This document shows positions 1-12,130 of a stretch of 64,000 bases of DNA, in pieces; within the stretch, counting starts at the first letter, position 1; each line of letters opens with the position of its first letter. A model generated the notes under the pieces. It worked only from the letters and a program-made list of their open reading frames with translations. It searched no databases and had not been told where the DNA came from. Made by a program: the position numbers and the translations under genes. The stretch is from Aphanomyces cochlioides (lineage: Eukaryota > Oomycota > Saprolegniomycetes > Saprolegniales > Verrucalvaceae). The DNA lies in the NCBI GenBank assembly GCA_019828595.1, contig JAHQRK010000014.1, positions 2,108,001 to 2,172,000 on the forward strand. The letters are read 5' to 3'.

Positions 1-1765
1 GTGGGAAAAGGAATCGCACAGCCATTTTCATACAAAGTGCTATCATGGAGCATCTACAAGTGAACTGACCGGTCATTCTTCCATTGGCGACATCATGCTG
101 TGTTGAGTATGGTCTTGCTACTGAAGCTTTTCATTAACATTCATGTGCGCTACGCTTCAAGGGCAGCAACAGGATCGCGCATAATGTGATCATTTTTGTT
201 GGCGAACCATGGTTTGTATGTATGTTCATACTCCAGCTTTCAATCAACGGAATCAGAGTTGGTAAAATATCTAGAAGTCGTGTAGTTTTGCCTCGGCAGC
301 TCATTGAAAGTTACATGTTTCGTAGTCAAATCAATTTCCTACTTGGTAAAAATTCCTTATGAAGCTCTCGCATTTGCGTCAAGCGCAATCTGTTTGGTTG
401 ATTTCGAAAAGTAAATGGTTTTTGTTGAGTCAAGGACGGATCATGAAAAGATAAGACTCAATGAGGATGAATGATATTCAACTAGGATGAAATCAGACCC
501 AGGCACAAGGAAGTTGGACAGGAGTCAACAATTTAGTTAATCTTCTCGTGATCCATAAATATTCAGCTGTAATTTGTTATGTCGTCGTTTCCAATTCACA
601 TTCACTAGGATCAAACAGGAGTTCCCCCCAACCACGCAATCTTTACCAAATTGCCAAATGGTTAAATCTTCAAAATGGAAAGCTGCACTTGTGCGAGCAC
701 TACCTTGTTCATGCTGAAAACATGAACAAGGCTAAATAAATTGAAAGTGATTGAAATTTTCAGTATCAGCACACAGAGCAAACAACAAAAGACCCATCTC
801 ACTAAAAAATGGGTGGTGACGTATAAATTCATTCTCATGTCTAACTGCATCATGCCCCAAAGAGAGAATAAAACAAGTTTTGTTGGAGGGCGAGCGGGTA
901 TAAAGAAAAGCTTACAAGTGTTAAGATTTTCAAGTAATAATCTCATCACGAGCGACAACATGGATTAAGTATGCACATACGTCCAATTCAGAAACGATTT
1001 TATGTCTCAAGAAATTATTATCTTTCATCCAATTGAGCCGGCGTGGTTGAGTACAATCTCCGAACTTCAAAGAGTTTTCACTATATTTTAGGCAATGTAT
1101 AAAGTACTTTTATTGAGTTCGATGTTCGTGGGACAATAGTGTCAAGACATGGCTTGATATTTCCTCACATGCCTTGAATATTCTTGCTCATTACATCATC
1201 ATGCTCGAGCCAGAACGGAATGCACGAGAACATGAGCTAAAACCTCTTGCAATAGTATTAATAGTCAGCCAACAAAATATATCACGGCGATTGGAGAATT
1301 TGCTGATCTGGCAGTGAAATTCAATCATAATCTTGCAGTCTTACTGCGGTATGAAAAAATATTGATGTAGACTTATAATAGGATTTCAAAGTTGAGCGGG
1401 AGGTCGCTGAAGAGCTTTTGTCCTGATTCTATGACACATCACTCACGAAGGATTGATTGATGGAGCTAACCAATTTTGATTTGAAATACGTTGAAAAATT
1501 CTTGTAGTATGGAAACTTGGAATTGACTAACATGGTATTGACAATATATACTAGTATGCAGTTTATTCGTATCCCGATCATTCATGTGAGCACAAATACA
1601 TTGGAAAGAAAGCTTCTTGGTGCCTTGATGATACACGTTCAAGACTTCAATGTGTTCAATCCATCGTGTTTATATGAGTCGTTCATTCTGAGTTGTCAGT
1701 AACCAAGGGTTTTACAGTGGTCATCATGAAATGACGCCACACGACGTCAAAGGTCATTTGTGAGT
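1..1765. other. AT-rich gene-free sequence, start of decayed array
   Basis: No reading frame here has recognisable protein features; those present are short and lack coding character. The part from about 1600 to 1765 resembles 4750-4900: both carry a 'cttggtgcctt/attggtgcttc' block, then 'cgttcat' and 'attgtcag' blocks in the same order. It therefore belongs to the degenerate tandem array described below. I see nothing identifiable in 1-1500. Confidence 0.5.
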
Positions 1766-1831
1766 CATAGGAATTTTCGTTTTAAAAAACGAAAATTCCT
1801 ATGTTTAGTCCAATTTAAAAATTGGACTAAA
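1766..1831. repeat. Two adjacent perfect hairpins
   Basis: Positions 1766-1803 form an 18 bp perfect stem with a 2 nt centre. Positions 1804-1831 form a second perfect stem of 13 bp with a 2 nt centre. They abut without a gap. The flanks match the corresponding part of another array unit (about 4900-4950), which has unrelated sequence in place of the hairpins. This suggests a small insertion or replacement. Confidence 0.75.
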
Positions 1832-1853
1832 GCTCAATTTCTTAAAGGAAAAG

Positions 1854-4800
1854 ATGTCCACCATCATGAAGTTTTGCTCGCCAACACTGTATACAATTGA
1901 GGTCGTTGACAATTATGAGGGAATAGACAATTTGGGAGTGCTGATGCAACTCGATAACTCTGTGATACATTCTAATCACTTCAAAGTGGTCATCAATATT
2001 TTACTTGAGTTCAAATCTCATGGTCTTAACATTCAAGCAAACGAAAGTTTTTACACTATTCATTCCAAAGAATCAAATTTTATAGAGCTGGCTTCGAGTA
2101 ATTCTTTACTATGTAGGGGGCAATGTCCAGTGAAGTTGATAAAAGTCCATTTCGTCTCGTACGTCTGAAAGTAAGATCACATATCAATATAATTCAGATA
2201 GACCACCTCCCACTTTGTTCCACTTCATTACAGACAGCCTCGAATTCAATTCTTCGTCATTAGAAATTTCTTTTCTTGTCTTGGTTCAACTTATGCATGG
2301 GCAATTAATTTCATGCAAAAGGTGCTTGAAGGAAATCCATCGCCAAGAACTTCATTATGACAAGGACGATTATATATGGCCGCCATTATCTTTTGGACGA
2401 GATGAATTCATAGTCTCCACTTTGAAGATTTAAGTCTTCTGTGTAATCTCTGTTCTCTTTGTGGTTGGCATGGGAGAAAGGTATTCCAATGTGAGCTCTT
2501 TGAAAAAAAAAATAGAAGATATTGCATGGAAAATAATACTCCAGTCGTATCAACTATAATTCTTCCATCCAAACCTTGGATTGACTAGCAATCACCACAA
2601 CTCCAGCCTCTTAAGGTTTAACGAGGAGAGATACTGCTTGTATAAAAAATATAAATGCAGAGAAATAACATGCGTCAACAATATTGTTCAAGCTGAGTTC
2701 AATTTCAAGTGACATGATCCTCGTGGTTTTTGCATAAAACCATCAGATTGAAACGTCTTCGATCATTAAGGCAAGAATTACGTCATCCTTAAAATCTCTC
2801 AGCTTGGATAGTCTTCTCGTACCTCCAAATCATCGGCGATTGCCTTTGAGGTCCACTCCAATGTTACCACTCGCAAGGAACTCGGTATAAGCTTCTGTCT
2901 GACTCAACAGGTCCATATCATCAATCGGGCATTAATCAATGACTTCAATAAATGATCTTGGGAAGATCCATCAACTTCTCGATCCCAATGCTTTCATGTT
3001 TGCTTCTCGTTCTTTTCCCTATGTGTTGAATAGAATAGACTTTAAGGTTCGTCAAGCCTTTTCACAAATTACGCCGGCTTTGATTTGATATTCGAGAGGC
3101 AATCGACAAATTTGTAACTCATTGATCATTGGTACAGTTTTACTGACATTTCTGCTGGGGGTGGTCAATTTGTGGACTTAGGGAATTACCAAATCTTCGA
3201 TGGAGTCACCCAAAGTCGTCTCTGCAATATTCATTTCATTAAGAATAAGTAGATCCACATTCCAGACTGAGTTGCACACGAATGATCCCATAAAATATGC
3301 CACGCAATCTAAACACAACATATCCACCCCGATCACATCAAGTTAAGTTAAATATCCACCCTGATCACATCAAGTTACAATAAGTTTCACTAATTTCAAC
3401 ATAATGTGAAGATGTCTTCATATAATATATTCATGTGGGTAAGATATCTAGAGTACCGCCCGAATTATTTGTCTCCGGCTGCAAGGAGATAGCCAAATAG
3501 GAAGAGCGGCAGCTCACGTATCGATTGCTCGTCATTCATTCCCCCTTCATGACTCAGTTCCTTGTCGTTGGAAGAAAGAACAACTCAATCTGAGTGCCTT
3601 GCCAGGTAGTATCACGTAGACACTTTGATCGGTCAGTCAAAGAATGTGCGATAAGCTCACATGCGTTGGGGACGAAGAACTGGGTAGCCTGCAGAAGCTC
3701 GCTACGATATAGTGGAGCATGGGAGCCTGGGCCGATAACCCCGTGCACTCCCAAGTGGAAATTACGCAAGAGTCAACAGCGAAAGCAAAACCAATTTTCC
3801 CGCCGTATGGAGTTGTTGTAAAAACCACGAGATACCAAAGTCTCTCAAAAATATGTAACTGAAGTGGAACCCTTAAAATTGCCTGTATAACATTCTCATT
3901 CCGTTGCAAAGGTGATCGACTGTTTCAGGTCTAAATACTGCCCATCAGCTCAATTGGGTTTATGATCCACCTCGACAGCTTCCAAGTAATGTTGCTATGT
4001 TGAAGAGATCACTTCGTGACTTTTTTGTTGAAAGCTCTCGAAATTTTGGATCAAGCATTCAATCTTCCAACATGACATCAAGCGCTAGCAAGGAATAATT
4101 CTACTAAAGTTTGGGTCTCATCGTCGTATTCCATCAAAAGAAACTTTATGTACTGTTCCTTCAACAGGAGTAGCTCGCCTCCAGTTATTCATGACGATGA
4201 AAGGGTCGATTTCCAACCAAATTGTTAAAATGCCAGTTATTCTCATACGTTCAATATTAATAGATCACACATCATTGTACTACGTAGTAATTCACATCCA
4301 GTCAGTAATCGAACAAGGCCAGACGACCACTTCGTTCAATTTCATATCAGACAGCTTCAAATACCTTGAGTTAGATTCAATTCTTCGTCACAAAACTTAT
4401 TTTCTTGTCCATTGTTGGCCTATTGCGTCCCGAGTAAATTTATGCATAGACAGTTTATTCCACTTATGTGATGAAAAGTAACACCATAAGCCATGAGCTT
4501 CATCGGGGACATGAAGAATATAGACGCCATAGTACTTTGGATGAGGTTATTGAATAGCCACCAGGTTGAAAAGTCTTCGCATGCTATCTCCGGTCTCTTG
4601 GTGGTTATCATTCCAGCGAGACCACTTTGAGTAAAATTGCTCCATACTCTATCCATGGAAAAATAAAATACTTTTTCCACGGACAAGGTGCCCAAGTCGT
4701 TTGGACCATTTTTCACCCATCCAAAATTTGTACTGACTTAAATATGCTTATTGGTGCTTCGATGGACAATCCATTCCGTTCCGATCCATTGTGCTACTTA

Positions 4801-7150
4801 AGTCGTTCATAAAGAATTGTCAGCTGGGCGGCTTTTTCCTTCCCAGTGATAATGGTTTTTATTGCTGCAGTGATGTCACAAGTCGTAGTTGCCATTCATG
4901 AGTCCTACAAAGGCACATTTTACTTTGCACCAACAAAAGCTCAATGTCTTCGGTGTTTCTCGAAAGCCTCTATCATGGATAGGATTTGCTGCTCGACAAG
5001 ATATCATTGATATTGTAAACAAATATTAGGGAATGTACGGTTTCGAGAGTGCTGATGCAACTCGATAATTTAGCAGTACTCGTAATCTCAAAAACGTGGT
5101 ACCCGTTGAACCTCTCTTTTCTGAAGCTAAATAGATTCAAATGGATGGATCAACACTGATAACAAAACCGATTGCCGCGCGATAGAAAATAGTTGCTAAA
5201 ACGATTAAACACCAAATTCTCTCCAAAATACATCAATCACACGAATTTCCAGTAAAACATTGTAATTCCGTTGAAATGAAGTACATAATACACTTTCGAC
5301 CGACAGTTTCAGACCTCCACGAACCTCATTAGTTAAATTAAGTTCATGATTCACCTGGACAGCTTCCACAAATAATGTCAAAATTGATCTACTCTTCACG
5401 ACATTCTGTTAATTTGATAGGAGATCAACATTGCATATGTCACTTTGACCCATTCTGTACGATGAAGCGGTCAATTTCCATTGAAACTGATGACATGCCA
5501 GTTTGTCTTTAAAGTCCAAAGTTAATTTGACCACATATCAATTTAATTCAGATTGGCCACCTCCTCATCCGGTCTGTGATCGGACAACCCTGGACGACCA
5601 CTTAGTTCCATTTCATTGCAGACTGCTGCAAATATTTTCATTTCGAATTCACTTGTTCGTCACGAAAATTTCTTTTCTATTGCCCCCTGTCAGCCTATTC
5701 ACCTACCAATTAAACTAATTTATGGACAAATTATTTCACTTATTTTGTGCTGGACGAAACAAAATGAGGTTGTCAGTTCATAGCCACCAGGTTGAAGAAA
5801 TCAGTGTTCCCATGTAATCTCTGGTTGCGTGAGTACTTTGAGTAAAATTGTTCCATACTCTATCCATTGAGAAGAAGAAAAAATACATTTGCTTGGACAA
5901 AAGAGTAGTCAAGCCGCTCCGACGACATTTCTTCCATTGTACTGACAAGCAATTGCTACAACTTCAACCCTCTCAGATTAACGACGAAACCCCCACTTGG
6001 ATCGGAAACAATTTGCAAAGAAATGACTGGGACCAAATTGATAGTTCAAGCTAAAATCATTTTCAAGTGGGCATGTTCCTCATGTCTTTTGCATAAAACC
6101 ATCGTATTGGAACATCTTCGAGCATAGGGGCAAGTAGAAAATCATGCTTGGATTCTCTTTGCCTGAATATAATTCTAGTCAAAACATCGATGATTGCCTT
6201 TGCTGTCCATTTGAATATTGCCACATGCAAAGAAAAATGCGGTGTCAGTTTCTGCTTGATTCAAGAAGTCCATAGAATTAATCTGCTCCCGATAAATGAT
6301 TTCGATCCATGATCTTGGGAATCCAATAATAGCTCCATCAACTTGTCGATCTCAATACTTTGTATCGATCTCAATGCTTCGTGTTTGCTACTCCTTTTCG
6401 TACAGTGCAGATTAAAATATTCTCATGAAACTGCTTCACAAATTACGCCGGCGTTGTTTTGATACTCGAAAGTCAATTGACAAACTTGTTGTTCATTGAT
6501 CATTGGCACAATTTTACAGTAATTTCTGCTGGGGCGTCCAAAATGTGGGCTCTAGAATTTACCAAATCTTCGTTTGATTCACTCAAAGTCGTCTCTGCAA
6601 TATTCATGAACAATAAGTCGATCCACTTTCCAGACAGACTTGACACGAAATCCCCAAAAAATATGCCAATCCATCCAAACATGACATAATCACCCCGATA
6701 GCATCAGGTTTCGGTGATTTTCAATAATTTCAACGTAATGTGAAGATATCCATGTGGTTCGATCCGCTCAAAGTTATGGAGGGTGCAGTTTTCAAGCACA
6801 AGTGCATGAGCAACGTATTCGACTGAAACACTGCTGGTTGTTTGTCTCTGGCTACTAGGAGATATCCAACAATTAAAGATGGTAACTCACTCATCGATTG
6901 CTTGTCCTTCATTCCCGCTTCACGCCTCAGTTCGTCCTCGATCAAAGAAAGAACAACTCAATGAGTGTCTTGGTACGTAGTATCACGTGGACACTTTGGA
7001 ATTGGTCTGCAAGTTCATTTGTGCTGGGAAAGAAGTACTGGGTAGCTTGGACAGAAGCTCGCTACGATAACGTGGTGCGTGGGAGCTTGGGTCAGGAACC
7101 CCGTGCACCCCCTGGCGGAATTACGTTAGAAAGTAGTACTGTACTTCATT
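1854..7150. repeat. Degenerate head-to-tail array of kilobase-scale units
   Basis: The same ordered series of blocks occurs up to three times. The block 'gctgatgcaactcgataa' is at about 1942 and 5050. A block with 'gacagcctcg/gacagcttca/gactgctgca' is near 2230, 4350 and 5620. A block with 'caaattacgccggc' is at about 3063 and 6436. A block with 'agctcgctacgata' is at about 3697 and 7049. Units 1 and 3 correspond over roughly 2.57-3.79 kb and 5.93-7.15 kb; the middle unit lacks that part. Divergence is high, indels are common and no copy keeps a long open frame. The ancestral unit may have been a gene or a transposon; I do not recognise it. Confidence 0.65.
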
Positions 7151-7517
7151 TGTGAGATTTCTCGAGTGGCGAAAGACCAAGTGGTGAACTGTGCACGGCC
7201 AACCACCCAATCGCCACATGCCCGCAACGAAACACATCCACGCCATCGTCAGCGCACCACACAAAGAGCGTCGTTCCTTGAGCTGTCTTAACTTTCGCAG
7301 GTGGACACCAACCGCAACGACACGTTCTTTAACATACCACAGTTCTCAGTGTTTTATACTGAATGAAATCGAGTGGCTGGGACCCACTTTGCCAACGAGC
7401 GAATTGTTTACGTGGTAATCGTGAACCTTTTGTCTCGTTGTATGCCTTTGAGTGGAGCGGAGCTTATGACACAGCCTTGGGACTAATACGCCGACTTGAT
7501 TGCCTGATTATTTCGAT

Positions 7518-7994
7518 TAACGTAAATCATCATGAGTGAGCACAAGTTTGGAACCGAAAAGTTCAAGGGCAAGTATTTCAATAAGTTTTGCGAGTTTTTT
7601 TCTAGTTCAAGTCGCAAACGAAAGATTGAATTTGGAATTCAAAGAACAGACAAAAAGTACGCAATTTTAGTCTCCATTACGACTCCTTATTGCTGTCCAA
7701 AGTTTCATTTTGCTTACTTTTTGGGAATCGTGAGTGAGCATACAATTTAATCTTGAATAATGTATCGAAATCAAGGTGAGATATTAAGGTTTAGGGTATA
7801 AATATTCAAAGGAAACATTAAATTTGAGAGATATAAGTTTTGAGGATAAGAGAAACAACAGTCCGAGTTTGCAGAAAGCGCGCCATTTATCCGGCTTCCG
7901 AATAAATAAAAACATTGAAATATGGAGGTTCCTCTCCTTAATTTCTACTGGTGCCCACTCACGATGCCATGCTCACTCATGATGATTTACGTTA
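7518..7994. mobile_element. MITE-like element with 25 bp inverted ends
   Basis: A 25 bp perfect inverted repeat bounds the 477 bp interval: left end 7518-7542, right end 7970-7994. Each end starts with TAACGTAAATC, so a TA target duplication is possible. Shorter pieces of the terminal motif (GTGAGTGAGCATAC near 7730, GCCCACTCACGATGCC near 7952) lie inside as subterminal repeats. The interior has no transposase frame, so it would be non-autonomous. Confidence 0.65.
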
Positions 7995-9427
7995 GGCGAA
8001 TCGTGAGCAGTTGGATCTGTTGATACATCGTTGGGTGAACTATCACCCCAAGTTAATATCCACGACACAAGAACCTCATGGGCAACAAAGCCAACCCACT
8101 TGGCGCATCTCCATATTGATACAATGACGGTGGGATGCGCAAAATTGTCCATTTTCATTGCAAAAATCCGCCCACCAGTCGATCTTTTCAAAGATTCGAA
8201 TGGCACATGGATTGGTCAAAATGGACAGAGAGAACAGACTGGACGTTGTGATTTATTATAACCTTACAAAGGAGCAAGCAGCAGCCGCTATCGAGGAACC
8301 CAAGGGAACTTTGACGTCGGGACAAATCTATCTCACGACTTTGCTGTCCAGTTGAATATTCTATTGGGATTAGTAAGAAATACTTCAGTACGATTTATAT
8401 CGACTTCATTTGGAGCGTCCTCGATGTTGTTGGAGATGGACAATCTGGTCAAAATGTCCACGTTTGGACGATATCTTGAGTAACTTTCGCCTTATTGGAC
8501 TAGAAGGAAACCGCCATGGAAAGCAACGGAAACATCTTGCTTTGAGCCAGCCAAGCGGTTGGCGTCCTCCAGTCCCACTGTCGCCCCCTGGTTTGCCGAT
8601 TCGGATTTTGGTCACAATTTGTGTTTGACCATGTCTCGAGAGTTGTCGTTTGCGAGGACGACGTGCGAATGCAAGGAGCCGCTCTTCAGCTACAAGTACT
8701 TGAGGTATACAAACACATTGCGATCGTCCGTAGAGCTGACGGGTTCACGACGGTAGAACGCACCGCGCCGGAAGTCTTAAGGTAGGACCCAGATTCGTCC
8801 ATTCAATGTCGTTAACATGGTGCTTCTTGTGGCTGTCCAGTTGATTCGGTAGGATACACGGTCATTTCCAGCACGCCAACGTTGTGTCGTTTGTTCTGTC
8901 GTGTGTAGATGCTTCCCGCACTGCTGTCCGATCCATTCGTACGGAAACTTTTGCTCCGCGTCGATTGATTTGGTCGCATCCAACGTTGATAACGCGATGA
9001 ACGATGTGTATGCGTTTGCAAGGTTTCAAGGCGCTCAAGAACATGTCTTTCAGCCAGACGAGATCGTGCCGGCGACGATGTTCTTGTCGAGTCTGCGAAC
9101 GCCAGACGATCTCAAAGGCGAATGGCTCCCGAGTAGTTCATCAGCGTACAATCAGGTAGTTTGCAACGTGCGTGACGCCCATGACATGCTCGATGACAGT
9201 CCAAGAAGGAAATGATATTTCATTTAAATGAAAATAATTCCCTCGGGTGGCACTATGGCTGGGTTGGATCGTCCACGCAAGCGCATCGAGCTTGTCTGCA
9301 TTACTTGGTGGTAGGATTCTTGCACACCTCTCCATTTTCCTCGTGGGAAATTAAAGACTATCGGTCGTCATAGGGCTATGTGGTTCGACACGTGTCACCG
9401 AACGACACATCGAAGTTTCAAATCGTC
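7995..9427. other. Intergenic stretch, no supported gene
   Basis: The sequence is less AT-rich than its left neighbour and has several frames of 60-105 codons on both strands, for example 8901-9215 plus. None shows a domain, a convincing intron structure or support from its neighbours. It may contain the promoter and 5' untranslated part of the gene starting at 9428, or a decayed gene. Confidence 0.4.
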
Positions 9428-10969
9428 ATGTCGACAGCGTCGCCGCCATTCATCATCATGTCGTATCGTCGGGCGTGCTACTATTGCCAGAAGCACAGAG
9501 CCAACGCAATCACGAACGCGAAGACTGAGTGCGAATGCGAAGGCGAATTTAATTACAAACGAAGCTTGACCAATTACTCGAGCATGAGTAAGCCCGCTCC
9601 AATTGACTGTTGTCATTTTCATCGTGATAGATCTCAACTTGGTTCAGTCCAACGAAAACTCCACGAATCCGTTGACCATGGAGCGCCACTTGACAATTTT
9701 GTATGCCTTTTTGTCCATGCCATCCGTGCATTTCTTCGCTTCCCAGCTACAGACGTTGGAGAACCGCATCCTGAAAAGTCTCCTGCAGCCCATGGGAGCA
9801 TCCATGACATTCAATGCTTATCAGCGGCGATCGATGCCATTCCCAACGTCCATCGTTCGTCCAGGAGTTGTCACGTTTGGCCCTGCGAACACTGACTTGG
9901 AATCCTTGAAGGCTTTCTGCGTCGACATGGTACTCCAATTGCACTTGTGATTGATTTTATCATTCTCCTGTAACAGGCAATGTCGGCTCTGACATTTGGA
10001 TCGCTCCAGCAGATCGCAAAGTTCTTTTCAGACAACACGGTGCACCTTTTTGAACGAGACTCTCTGTACGAAGCTTACATTGATTGGGTCCGCCAAACCC
10101 ATCGATCAATTTCGACTCGGCTTTTGCCTTTAAGCATGACCATGGGACAACTTGTTAGCCATCTTATCGTGGCGGCGACGCAAATTTCAGAATTAAAGCC
10201 CGTACAAGGATTTCTCCAGCACCTTGACGACTCCACGGACGAGCATTCGCTTGGTTTCAACTATTTCGTCGCCCAACTACGAGAAGTCTTCATGGTATTG
10301 TTATTTTCAGTATTTTGTCATTTATTTCCCCAGGCAGAAGAAACAAAGCCCATCGCACAATTAAGTTTGAGTGAACGGTGGATGTACGATAAAACAATTT
10401 CCACCATGTACGAGGAGTCCGTCCCACCGTCGCTAGATTTTTCACTGGCAACAATGTTTCGATGCTTAACAATGGCTTATTCCTTTCAAATGTACACCGA
10501 TAGCCATATTTTATGGGTAAGTAAAGCATCGCAGTTCAAATTTATCATTTGTTCCTCGTAGCTCAAGTCTGACTTGAATGCTTTCAACACTGTTTGGTCT
10601 GAATTTTATCTCGACTCTGAGCCTCGAGTCTTCCGAGTTTTCCCAAATGGCGAGAGCAGCATGGTTCACCTATCAGGATTATACCATGGCGACTATGTTG
10701 GCCACCTAAACCAGCAAGATAATTCGCTGGTGCTCGAGTTATTTAGCTGGCCAGCGTCCCCCTCGCTGCGTTATGCGTTGCGGGTGACTATACTTTTTCA
10801 GCGTGTGAAAGAACATGTTATGGAATTATCGATTACGGTGGCTCGGTCTGAAGTAGGCGGTACTATTGATTTCAGCCTACTCTCAGCCACCGAACGATAC
10901 ACAGAGTACAATCGAGACAAGGAAGTAGTGCTTGCTTCCTTTGCAATAAGCTATAATCGAATCAAGTGA
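9428..10969 (+). CDS. Five-exon gene, 455 aa protein of unknown function
   Basis: I do not recognise this family. Exons 9428-9587, 9631-9929, 9977-10294, 10334-10516 and 10562-10969 are joined by four GT..AG introns of 39-47 nt. Together they give 1368 nt, an exact multiple of three, ending in TGA. The N terminus has a Cys-rich patch (CYYCQKH followed about 20 residues later by CECEG) that could bind a metal. The middle is mainly helical in character. The last 130 residues look beta-rich, with alternating hydrophobic residues. No signal peptide or membrane segment is evident. The start is the first ATG in frame; a further upstream exon cannot be excluded. The reading frame is intact, unlike everything around it, so the gene is probably functional. 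Confidence 0.75.
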
Positions 10970-11984
10970 AAAAGCTAGACTCTTTTTGACCCGAGTCCCA
11001 CGCTTATCACAGTTTTGCTACCGATGGCGACTCGAAGATGCTCCTACTGTTGAGAAACTAATCCAGTTAAGCATGAACGATCAGTTTACTTATATTCGTG
11101 TAGACTTTATTATTTTAACATGACCACGCGCAACACGCATGCTAGAAGGCAAACACATCAAGGAGAACAGTGTTATGTGGTGTTTCGCAATGAGGAGAAC
11201 CAAGGGGTTCGCCAAGAAGCCTTTTTCATCCTTTCTCTGAATTCTAGCAAGCTCATTTCACCAAGCAATGCATTTGCTCCATCTCGTGTTGCTCGCAGGC
11301 GCAACAGCGCCCAAAGTGTCGAAGGGTCTCAAGTCGGTTGGAAATTTCGCCATGTCAGATTACATAAGGAAAGCATGCGAATCGGTGAACAAGCGAGGCA
11401 CCTCTATCTTGACTCTTATAAGAATGCTGAATTACAACTCTAGCGAAGGCTAGAGCTGTAACGCACTGGGTAAACGATGGGGCAATATCGATTACGAGCA
11501 ACCAAAAATCCTGGGTGTGGTAGCTTTTCAATCCCATGCACCATGTTCGCATGCTACTTCGAAAGCAAATCCTTGTTGCGTCGTTAACAATTAGCATGGC
11601 TAATCGCTTGGCGTTTGAATGCGTAGGGTTGAAAACTTTGACGAGACAGCGTTCAAAGCAAATATCCCAAGGCAACGAAGTAGTTCCATTGCTGTGCTCC
11701 AATGTTGCGTGTGGGTAAAAGGTTTGTACTCAGTAAACAAAACCAAAGCATGCTTGAATTGGTTAGATATTGAAGAATTTCTACTTTGACAGTTGAAAGT
11801 ATGTCGAAACAACGACCTAGCCCAACAGATATTTTTTGAGCTGGTGCCTGAACAAATCGAGTCAAGGTTCTAACGTACTGCGAAATGCAACAGTGCGTGC
11901 TTGCAGCCAAGCTAACTGCAAATACCATTCAGATTCCTTTGATGTCAAGTCGCCACGCCGAAAAAAATTCAAGTGGCCCGCGTG
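10970..11984. other. Intergenic stretch with one short hairpin
   Basis: No supported gene. Short frames at 11120-11443 and 11536-11718 plus have no recognisable features, although some could be decayed upstream parts of the tetraspanin remnant that follows. A hairpin with a 13 bp arm (one mismatch) and 4 nt loop lies at 11432-11461. Confidence 0.4.
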
Positions 11985-12130
11985 GATCATCCTTACATGA
12001 CAAATCTATACCTGGCCAACCCTTACTCACTCGAAGTCTCTGGTGGGGAACGGCAACTGCCTCTTGTCAAGCCATAGGTGAACATTTTGGTTTCAATCTC
12101 TTGCAAATATCCAATTTCGAGCAAATGTAA
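11985..12130 (+). pseudogene. Tetraspanin pseudogene, C-terminal end and 3' flank
   Basis: Read on the plus strand, this segment matches the end of the tetraspanin gene at 35752-36876 (minus). It covers the codons for the tail (ending LPLVKP, stop TAG) and about 60 nt beyond the stop, including the block CTTGCAAATATCCAAT. Identity is high by eye, with scattered substitutions. Upstream of 11985 the match fades and no membrane segments or open frame can be followed, so this is a broken partial copy. Confidence 0.8.
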
